Assembly: GCF_000024405.1 (NCBI RefSeq)
Contig: NC_013517.1
Coordinates: 3,007,989-3,071,988 of the forward strand
Direction: 5' to 3'
Length of the DNA: 64,000 nucleotides
DNA from: Sebaldella termitidis ATCC 33386
Lineage (GTDB): Bacteria > Fusobacteriota > Fusobacteriia > Fusobacteriales > Leptotrichiaceae
Part shown: piece by piece, positions 57,783 through 64,000 of the stretch
Layout of the letters: every line of letters begins with the position of its first letter
How positions within the stretch are numbered: the stretch's first letter is position 1
The notes under the pieces: generated by a model
Database searches by the model: none
Seen by the model: the letters and a program-made list of their open reading frames with translations, nothing else
What the model was told of the DNA's origin: nothing
Program-made: the position numbers and the translations under genes

Positions 57783-58289
57783 ATGGAAAAAAGAAATTTG
57801 AAAGCTAATAATTTTGATAAAGATAATGAAATAAAAAAAATACAGGAAGATTACCTTCAGGAAATAAAAAATGACAGTGGGATAATTGATTCTTTAATTC
57901 AACCAACAGAAGAACCTGTAAATTTAGAATTGTTAGCTAAAGAAAAAAATCTACAAGAAGCCTTGAGATTAAAAAATGAAACAAAAATAAAACAAGGTGA
58001 CAGAATAAATTATTTTATGATAGATTTAGATGAAAGATTACGAGAAATATCATTTAAATTTCCTGCTACAAAACTAATTATCGAACTATCCGAATACGGC
58101 ATTTCCAGCGACGGACGTTTATTTCTAGACCTTACAAAATCTGTTGATTTACTTATCAAAAACAATCTTTTTATTAATAAATTTGATATTGATGAATTTT
58201 ATCAGGATCAGATAGAAGGGTTTGGTGGTTTCTTAATAGGATTATTAAGAAATCCCAGAAAATTTATACAAGACATATCTGAAAGATAG
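57783..58289 (+). CDS. Tail assembly chaperone, upstream frame
   Basis: A 168-residue helical, charged protein between tube and tape measure. Start ATG 57783 after GAGAGGGG. Residues ~85-160 contain INYFMIDLDERLREISFKFPATKLIIELSEYG and EGFGGFLIGLLRNP. The Pro codon CCC (58254-58256) followed by A lies eleven codons before the stop and is the candidate slip site to the next frame. Confidence 0.65.
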   Translation: MEKRNLKANNFDKDNEIKKIQEDYLQEIKNDSGIIDSLIQPTEEPVNLELLAKEKNLQEALRLKNETKIKQGDRINYFMIDLDERLREISFKFPATKLIIELSEYGISSDGRLFLDLTKSVDLLIKNNLFINKFDIDEFYQDQIEGFGGFLIGLLRNPRKFIQDISER

Positions 58290-58551
58290 TTCAAAATTAA
58301 ATAGTGAACTTATAATTAAAGATATTAACTTTATAGAAACTTTAGCTTTTGAATTGGAAATAGAGGGTTTTTTCCCCTCTTTCAATTCATTAAAATTTTT
58401 ATCCCGTTATAAAAACGGTGAAATATCTGATTATGAATTTGATATTTTTTTAAAACAAATCTCCTATTCGAGATATCTTAAAGAAAATAAAATTGATAAT
58501 CAATTCATAGCAAATCAGTATATAACCGGCTTTGTAAAAAGTTTCAAATAA
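58255..58551 (+). CDS. Tail assembly chaperone, +1 frame extension
   Basis: The +1 frame is open from a stop at 58246-58248 to 58551 and passes through the upstream gene's stop. Its first start-like codon is TTG 58354 with no ribosome site, so it is best read as a frameshift extension. A +1 slip at CCC-A would give 158 + 97 = 255 residues, closely matching the 161 + 98 = 259 predicted in the prophage. The extension contains FPSFNSLKFLSRYKNGEIS. Confidence 0.6.
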   Translation, partial: PENLYKTYLKDSSKLNSELIIKDINFIETLAFELEIEGFFPSFNSLKFLSRYKNGEISDYEFDIFLKQISYSRYLKENKIDNQFIANQYITGFVKSFK

Positions 58552-58568
58552 TGATAAAGGGGTTAAAT

Positions 58569-61004
58569 ATGAGTATAGATAAAACGTTTATAAATCTGGA
58601 TTCTCTGATCGATTCTGCTGCACTAGAAAAAGTTATTAAAGATATTGAAAATAACATTAAGCATCTTGAGACTACTGCTGAAAAACTTCTTGAAATTTTA
58701 AATACAAAAGATGTTAAAAATACCTTGAAAACCACCGCACAATTTGGAATTTTAGCACTTAATGCTTCTGCTATTGCTAAAATAATAAAACTATTGGAAA
58801 ATAGTTACAAAAATATTGAAATTTCTAATCTAGATCATGTTATTTTAGTTTTAGAAAAAATGCTGGAAGTATTTGATGCATTTGAAGAGGTAAAAAATAA
58901 AATAAAGAGTACAAGCAAAGATAATGGTAATTTTTATAAAGATAATATATTTGATTCCTTAATGAATATTTTTCTGGTTGCCAAAGATACTTTAGAGATG
59001 CTTGCAATAGAAAAAATAATTGAAATACTTAAAAATAGTTTCAAAAGTTTAGATCTTTCTGAATTAGATGATTTAATGGATGCATTAAGAAAAATAATTG
59101 AGGTATTTGAAGCTATTGAAGAAGTAAAAAATAAGATAAAAAGTATGAGTATGGATAATGGTAATTTTTTCAAAGATAATATATTTGATTCTTTAAAAGA
59201 TATTTTTATTGTTTTAAAAGATGCTTTGGAAATTGGAATAGTTGAGGTTATCTTAAGATTATTGAGAAAATATCTAGAAACAGCAAATATGGCTGAATAT
59301 GATACTCTTATTGCTTCATTGGAAAAACTCATTGAAGTATTAGATGCTATTGAAGCTGTAAGAAATAAAATCAAAAGTATGAGTATTGACAGTAACTCCT
59401 TTTTTAAAGATAATGCCTTTGATTCATTAAAAAATCTTTTCATTGTTTTAAAAGACTCCATAGAAGTTATTTTAATTGATATGATTTTAAGGGCTTTACG
59501 AAGTTATATGAAAAAAATGGATATGGTTAAATATGACAATCTTATAGCTGCATTAAAAAAATTAACTGAGGTTTTAAAAGCAATTGAAGAAGTAAAAAAT
59601 ACTGTAAAAGGTATGACTACTTCTAATGGTGTTTTTAACTTAAGTAAAATTCTTGGATTTGTTCCTGCTTCTCTTGAACTTACTGTTGATATCGGATCTA
59701 TTATTTTTTTACAGGAAATCATAGAATTAATGGCTGGAGCATTCTCAAAAATAGATTCTAAAAAGATGGACCAGCTTATTGTTGATTTGAACAAAATGAA
59801 AGAAGTTTTAGTGACTATAAGAGAAGTTAAAGAATTTATTGAAGATATGACTGAGTCTAACGGAGTTTTTAATTTAAGTAAAATTCTCGGTTTTATTCCT
59901 GCCTCACTTGAACTTACAGTTGAAATCGGAGCTCTTACATTTATCCAGAAATTAATTGATTGGATGAGTGGACAATTCAGAAAAATAAAATCTCAGAATA
60001 TGAATAGACTTATTACAGATTTAAACAGACTAAAAAAAGTTCTAAAATCCATAAGGGAAGTTAAAGAATACATTGAAGATATGACACAGTCTAACGGAAT
60101 TTTTAAAGCGAGTACAATTTTTGGCTTTGTTCCTGATTCTATTGAAGCTGGTGTTGACATACTTGGATTAATTGCAATACAAAAATTAGTTGATCTTATG
60201 AGTGAGCAATTTCAAAATAATAAATTGACAAACCTCGAAAGTGTTACCGCTGAATTAGAAAAACTCAAAACCTTGCTCTCTTCAATAATGACAATCAAAA
60301 ACTATATTGAAAGTATGACAGATTCAGACGGTATGTTTAAAGGTACAAAAACTTTTGGCTTTGCAGCTGAAACTGCCGAAACTACTGTTGATATTATTGG
60401 AATAACTGCTATTCAAGGAATGTTAAAGTTAATGGAAGGAGCATTTAAAAAAATCAGTTTTAATGATGTTGAATTATTTACTGGAAAACTTAATAAATTA
60501 TTGGAAGTAGTCAGTAAAATTAAAGAGATTAAAGATACTATAGCTTCCCTAACCAATACTGATAATTTTTTCTCTAAAGACGGCATATTAAAAACACTTG
60601 CTACTTTTTTGGGATTTGGCAGCGAAGCTAAAGAAGAAGTAAATTTTCTAAAAACTATGCAGAAAAATATAAATGCAATAAATTCAGAAAGTATGGACAA
60701 ACTTTTGAACACTTTATCGAAAATGCTTGAGATTATTGAAAAAATAAAATTATTGAAAGGCAATCTGCAAATTCCAGAAAGTGGAAGCTCTTTATTAGAT
60801 TCGGGCAATATAAATGAATTGAATAATGGGATTTTAGATACTTCTCAAATTATTAAAAACAATATTACTAATGATAATTTGTTCAAAAATCCAGATGAAC
60901 AAACAAAACCACAAAATAACATAACTTTAAATATTGGAAATATAGCAAATAAATATGATTTTGACTATATTATAGAAAAATTAACCACACTTCATTTGAG
61001 TTAG
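58569..61004 (+). CDS. Tape measure protein built of ~78-residue repeats
   Basis: This 811-residue protein has start MSIDKTF after AAAGGGG. Eight copies of a ~78-residue helical unit end with motifs such as VKNKIKSMSMDNGNFFKDN. The marker positions are near 116, 195, 274, 351, 429, 506, 586 and 662. Copies 1-3 share DNGNF-KDNIFDSL; copies 4-7 share SNGVFNLSKILGF-type motifs. Location after the chaperones and length identify the tape measure, though its repetitive sequence differs from usual ones. Confidence 0.7.
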   Translation: MSIDKTFINLDSLIDSAALEKVIKDIENNIKHLETTAEKLLEILNTKDVKNTLKTTAQFGILALNASAIAKIIKLLENSYKNIEISNLDHVILVLEKMLEVFDAFEEVKNKIKSTSKDNGNFYKDNIFDSLMNIFLVAKDTLEMLAIEKIIEILKNSFKSLDLSELDDLMDALRKIIEVFEAIEEVKNKIKSMSMDNGNFFKDNIFDSLKDIFIVLKDALEIGIVEVILRLLRKYLETANMAEYDTLIASLEKLIEVLDAIEAVRNKIKSMSIDSNSFFKDNAFDSLKNLFIVLKDSIEVILIDMILRALRSYMKKMDMVKYDNLIAALKKLTEVLKAIEEVKNTVKGMTTSNGVFNLSKILGFVPASLELTVDIGSIIFLQEIIELMAGAFSKIDSKKMDQLIVDLNKMKEVLVTIREVKEFIEDMTESNGVFNLSKILGFIPASLELTVEIGALTFIQKLIDWMSGQFRKIKSQNMNRLITDLNRLKKVLKSIREVKEYIEDMTQSNGIFKASTIFGFVPDSIEAGVDILGLIAIQKLVDLMSEQFQNNKLTNLESVTAELEKLKTLLSSIMTIKNYIESMTDSDGMFKGTKTFGFAAETAETTVDIIGITAIQGMLKLMEGAFKKISFNDVELFTGKLNKLLEVVSKIKEIKDTIASLTNTDNFFSKDGILKTLATFLGFGSEAKEEVNFLKTMQKNINAINSESMDKLLNTLSKMLEIIEKIKLLKGNLQIPESGSSLLDSGNINELNNGILDTSQIIKNNITNDNLFKNPDEQTKPQNNITLNIGNIANKYDFDYIIEKLTTLHLS

Positions 61005-61012
61005 GAGGAAGA

Positions 61013-61669
61013 ATGAGTTTACTAAATGAATGGATTATGGAAAATCTGGGAATTGATATGAAAAGTTGGGAACAAAAATTAACAAAATCACAAAAGAAAG
61101 AAAACTCTACATTCAGAGAACCCAATGGAATGTTAGGTAATATTCCTGTTTCTATCATTGAATTTCAGTATTCTAATAATAACAATATAAGTAATAATAA
61201 AATGATTTATAACAAAGAAATTGCTGATCATATTAATAATGAAGCATTTTCTATAAATTTACAGATATTATGTTATGGTGAAGAATATTTAGAAGAAATA
61301 AAAAAATTACAAACTTTAATCAGGGAAGAATCTGCTTCAAGTGCAGTTATTCCACTTTATTATGCTGGAACAAATGAATATTATTTTCCACTGGCTATAA
61401 CAAGTTTAAATTTTTCCAACAATAGTAAAAGTAGATATTTTCAAAAGATTTCCTTACAATTAAAAGAAGTCAAAATATATAAAACACTCAATGATTATTC
61501 AGATAAACTAACTACAAATACTCTCAATAAAGAGGAATTTTTCCAGAATAAAAATCTTACTAAATTTGAAATACCTGCTAACCTAAAAGAAGAAATTCAA
61601 AAATCATCTGTATATAAGAAATTAGAAGGAGGTGTAAATAATGTTATCCAAAATATCTTTAGAGTATAA
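61013..61669 (+). CDS. Baseplate / distal tail protein
   Basis: A 218-residue protein directly after the tape measure, GGAGGAAG before the ATG. The middle (~60-165) is beta-rich with FSINLQILCYGEEYLEEIKKL. The N-terminus is amphipathic. It holds the slot of XkdP-like or Dit-like proteins, without a LysM repeat visible, as in the prophage counterpart at 1962. Confidence 0.5.
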   Translation: MSLLNEWIMENLGIDMKSWEQKLTKSQKKENSTFREPNGMLGNIPVSIIEFQYSNNNNISNNKMIYNKEIADHINNEAFSINLQILCYGEEYLEEIKKLQTLIREESASSAVIPLYYAGTNEYYFPLAITSLNFSNNSKSRYFQKISLQLKEVKIYKTLNDYSDKLTTNTLNKEEFFQNKNLTKFEIPANLKEEIQKSSVYKKLEGGVNNVIQNIFRV

Positions 61670-61982
61670 TACACTAAAAGAAAATAATATAAGAATACTT
61701 TTAAATGATGGAACTAACAATAAAATTATTAAATTATCCCTTTATTGTATAAGAAATAATTGGTATGTTGATATTTATGACAGCACTACACCTTTACTTT
61801 TAGGGCAAGTTTTAAATACATGGATTGATTTATTTGAAATTATAAAAATCCATTATAAAAACTTTCCAAATTTACTTCTCACTGCTTTACCGTCTAACAT
61901 AAATGGAATTAACAAGGAATTCAACAAATCTGTTGCTGGTATAACACAAGAAATATTTATAGTAGGAAATTCAAATGAATAA
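61641..61982 (+). CDS. Baseplate plug-like protein (DUF6983 type)
   Basis: A 113-residue protein with IIKLSLYCIRNNWYVDIYDSTTPLLLGQVLNTWIDLFE. This is the N-x-x-W-Y-x-D-I-x-D...L pattern of Pam3 gp18-like plug proteins, which seal the tube end at the baseplate. It overlaps the previous gene by 29 bases, with GGAGGTG before the ATG. Confidence 0.55.
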   Translation: MLSKISLEYNTLKENNIRILLNDGTNNKIIKLSLYCIRNNWYVDIYDSTTPLLLGQVLNTWIDLFEIIKIHYKNFPNLLLTALPSNINGINKEFNKSVAGITQEIFIVGNSNE

Positions 61983-62901
61983 AAAAGAATATCATTTTAA
62001 CAGATATATCAAGCTCATATTTACTTTAATGGACGGTGAAGAAACTTATGAGTTTGAACTTGATACTAGTTTCATAGATATAGAAACAAAAGTTAGTCTA
62101 AGTACTAATATCGAAAAAGATGACCATGCTATTTATTCAAACAAAGCTTCTATTACTATTTATAATCTTCCATTAAAAATAAAAAACGAATTGCTTGAGA
62201 ATACACCTGTTACAATTACTGCAGGATATCTTGATCTTCCAGAAACTCAAGGAGTAATTTATAATGGAATTATAGAAAATGTATCTGAATCTTCAGATGG
62301 AGTGACTTCGAGAACTCAAATTCAATGTAGTGAGGCTAATGATGAATTTCAAAAACTAAAATATATAATTTCTATAAAAAAAACACAAGTAAAAGCCAGT
62401 GAAGTTTTAAAACGTATTTCCGAACATAGTAAATTAGAATTTGAAATCCAAAAGCTAGGAATAGATCTCATATATACAAGGGCCAGAACTTACAACGGAA
62501 CATTGAAACAAATAATACAAAGTATAGCCAGAGACACAAACAGTCATGCATTTATAAGCAGAAGAAAAATATTTTTTTTGGATAATAAAGAACCTGTACT
62601 TGATGAATTAATCTGTGATATTGAAAAAGTAAAAAATATTACAGAGACTGATACCGGGTATTCTATTGACATGATTTTTGATCATAGAATGGAGCCAAAT
62701 TATAATTTAAGTATTAAATATGAAGGAAATCGATTTAAAAAATCTTTAGAAGGAATATACAAAATAATAAGAGTTGAACATGACCTTAGTGCTCTAAATA
62801 ATTCTTTTACTTCCAAAATAGAACTTGAAGATAGTTTAAAAAGTATACAGACTAAAGAAAAAAATGAAAATTATCCAAAAGAAATTAAAATTGAAATTTA
62901 G
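61975..62901 (+). CDS. Baseplate hub protein (gpD/XkdQ-like)
   Basis: A 308-residue protein with the hub N-terminal pattern SLSTNIEKDDHAIYSNKASITIYNLP. VTITAGYLDLPETQGVIYNGIIENV follows, then a C-terminal part with IRVEHDLSALNNSFTSKIELED, all typical of hub proteins under the spike. It overlaps the plug gene by 8 bases. Confidence 0.72.
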   Translation: MNKKEYHFNRYIKLIFTLMDGEETYEFELDTSFIDIETKVSLSTNIEKDDHAIYSNKASITIYNLPLKIKNELLENTPVTITAGYLDLPETQGVIYNGIIENVSESSDGVTSRTQIQCSEANDEFQKLKYIISIKKTQVKASEVLKRISEHSKLEFEIQKLGIDLIYTRARTYNGTLKQIIQSIARDTNSHAFISRRKIFFLDNKEPVLDELICDIEKVKNITETDTGYSIDMIFDHRMEPNYNLSIKYEGNRFKKSLEGIYKIIRVEHDLSALNNSFTSKIELEDSLKSIQTKEKNENYPKEIKIEI

Positions 62902-62910
62902 GAGATTTAT

Positions 62911-63549
62911 ATGAGAAAAAGTTTAGATTATATTTTTCAAAAAAAACAAAAAGATTTTTATGAAACATTAAATAATATCAATACAATTGCTTTAGCAAGA
63001 ATAATTGAAGTAGATAATCAGAAATTAGAAGCTAATATTCAGCTAACTGCCAAATCTGAATTTAGGGGTCAATTTATTGAAGAAGGCCCTATTTATATGG
63101 TTCCTATTCTTCCTATTTTTAATTCTTCTAATTTTTTTATTAATGCTCCTTATGAATCCGGTGATTTAATTGTTGTTGGATTTTGTCAGCACTCTCTGGA
63201 AGGAATAATTGATGAAACTGATCAAACTGAACCTTTATCAAAAGATAAATACTCACACAATGATGCAATTATTTTGGGTAATATTACTTCTCAATACAAG
63301 GATTCATTTCCAAATGATATATCTATCCTACATAAAAATACAGGAAATTATATTCGAATCACTTCTGCTGGTAATATAGAAATACAAGGAGATACTAAAA
63401 TAATTGGAAGTCTAGAAGTAACTGAAAAAGGAAAATACGGTGGATTACTGGAATCGAATACTGATGTACAAAGTAATAACGTCAGCCTAATAAATCATAT
63501 TCATACAAATGTGACATCAGGCTCTGAAAATACAGGAGGTCCAAAATAA
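62911..63549 (+). CDS. Central spike protein (Gp138/gpV-like)
   Basis: A 212-residue protein with an N-terminal OB-like domain (~20-110: ALARIIEVDNQKLEANIQL, MVPILPIFNSSNFFINAPYESGDLIVVGF). A beta-helical shaft follows (NYIRITSAGNIEIQGDTKIIGSLEV) and a tip NHIHTNVTSGSENTGGP with His-x-His that can bind a metal ion, as in phage spike tips. It pierces the target outer membrane. Confidence 0.75.
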   Translation: MRKSLDYIFQKKQKDFYETLNNINTIALARIIEVDNQKLEANIQLTAKSEFRGQFIEEGPIYMVPILPIFNSSNFFINAPYESGDLIVVGFCQHSLEGIIDETDQTEPLSKDKYSHNDAIILGNITSQYKDSFPNDISILHKNTGNYIRITSAGNIEIQGDTKIIGSLEVTEKGKYGGLLESNTDVQSNNVSLINHIHTNVTSGSENTGGPK

Positions 63550-63911
63550 TGAAAAGTAATGAAAATTGGTTAATGGACAATACAGGTGATATAAAAATCA
63601 AAAAAAATATTATATTAACTGAACCTGAGGAAACCATTGCACAAAGATTACAAAATAAAATTTCTCTTAATTATAAAGAATGGTTTCTTCATGAAAGCGA
63701 AGGAGTAAATTGGTTTGGAACAGAAAATTTAGAAGGAAATATTGGAAAAAAACTGACTGAACTTGTACTTGATTCACAAATAAAAAACTATATAAATTCT
63801 GACAAGGATGTAAGTAAAATTTTAGATTATACAACAGATTTTTCAAATAATGGAAACTATAATATTAAAATTTCTATTGCTACTAACAAGAATGGAATAA
63901 TAAAAATTTAA
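63549..63911 (+). CDS. gp25/XkdS-like baseplate wedge protein
   Basis: A 120-residue protein starting in the stop of the spike gene. ETIAQRLQNKISLNYKEWFLHESEGVNWFG is the helix and E-G-V-x-W core of DUF2634/gp25-like proteins, which link the baseplate to the first sheath ring. Confidence 0.8.
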   Translation: MKSNENWLMDNTGDIKIKKNIILTEPEETIAQRLQNKISLNYKEWFLHESEGVNWFGTENLEGNIGKKLTELVLDSQIKNYINSDKDVSKILDYTTDFSNNGNYNIKISIATNKNGIIKI

Positions 63912-63927
63912 AAGGAGGGAAATTTAA

Positions 63928-64000
63928 ATGGGAATACTCACTCCTATTGGATACAAAAAAGAAACATTTTCAGAACATTTAGCTAATATAGAAAAGCGTT
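63928..64000 (+). CDS. Baseplate J-like protein, N-terminal fragment
   Basis: An ATG after AAAGGAGGGAAATTT begins MGILTPIGYKKETFSEHLANI and runs off the window. The first residues and the place after gp25 fit gpJ/XkdT-type baseplate proteins. Confidence 0.55.
   Translation, partial: MGILTPIGYKKETFSEHLANIEKR

Larger units (their letters stand above)
51154..64000. mobile_element. Headless contractile-tail locus (putative R-type tailocin), right end outside window
   Basis: A LexA-like repressor, small zinc-ribbon regulators, a sigma-like regulator and an amidase are followed directly by tail terminator, sheath, tube, chaperones, tape measure, hub, spike and gp25-like genes. No terminase, portal or capsid gene is present up to the window edge. 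In phages these normally precede the tail genes. The layout is that of R-type tailocins (pyocin/diffocin-like); head genes beyond 64000 cannot be excluded. Confidence 0.75.

Noticed and set aside
58354-58551. Independent 65-residue gene starting at TTG 58354
   Set aside because: No ribosome site, and the frame is open well upstream through the previous gene's stop, which fits a frameshift extension better.
58934-59794. Minus-strand open frames across the tailocin tape measure
   Set aside because: They mirror the repeated codons of the plus-strand repeats and have no start signals.
1-64000. tRNA or rRNA genes
   Set aside because: No cloverleaf-like sequence with TTCRA loop or rRNA-like stretch was seen in the intergenic regions examined.

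Overview
The window is strongly AT-rich, with A- and T-rich intergenic stretches and many GTG or TTG starts next to good Shine-Dalgarno sites. The host genes include an LpxL/HtrB-type lipid A acyltransferase and several lipoproteins, so the host is a diderm. With the low GC and the gene families seen, I infer a fusobacterium (Leptotrichiaceae, Sebaldella/Leptotrichia-like). That is inference from content, not a database match.

Region 1 (about 1-37,700) is a contractile-tailed prophage whose left end lies outside the window. The minus-strand arm, read from right to left, carries: Cro-like regulator, replication initiator with iterons inside its gene, G39P-like helicase loader, MazG-domain protein, RecU-like resolvase, cytosine methyltransferase, YopX and HNH proteins, small membrane proteins, a lipoprotein, both terminase subunits, portal, MuF-like protein, protease/scaffold, decoration protein, capsid, neck proteins, sheath, tube, tail chaperones, tape measure and baseplate. 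The plus-strand arm carries small early genes, Rha, an antirepressor, ERF, SSB, many small cistrons and a large serine integrase. A CI-like repressor with five 18-bp operators divides the arms. Its S24 domain has Lys where the catalytic Ser should be. No lysis gene is visible for this prophage.

Region 2 (about 37,700-51,000) is host or accessory chromosome. It holds a GNAT acetyltransferase, a MerR/GyrI-type regulator with a recognisable operator, an RNA ligase of the DRB0094 type, LpxL, a TMEM175-like channel, a broken DKNYY-like gene, many small membrane or secreted proteins and many intrinsic terminators. Three small secreted proteins share a C-x8-C-[LI]-[RK]-Y-E motif.

Region 3 (about 51,150-64,000, running off the right edge) is a second contractile-tail locus. 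It has a LexA-like repressor with an intact Ser/Lys dyad and Ala-Gly site, two Cys4 zinc-ribbon genes each followed by a related hairpin, a degenerate phosphoesterase-like protein, a sigma-region-4-like regulator, an amidase, and then terminator, sheath, tube, chaperone, tape measure, hub, spike and gp25-like genes. No capsid, portal or terminase gene lies between the regulators and the tail genes, which is the layout of an R-type tailocin.

The least explained features are: a tandemly duplicated two-hairpin RNA-like block between convergent genes (29,371-29,661) with compensatory base changes; the duplicated zinc-ribbon/hairpin units; two identical-spacing promoter-like boxes ahead of the tailocin structural genes; a tape measure made of eight ~78-residue repeats; and matching candidate +1 frameshift sites (CCC-A) in the tail chaperone genes of both elements.
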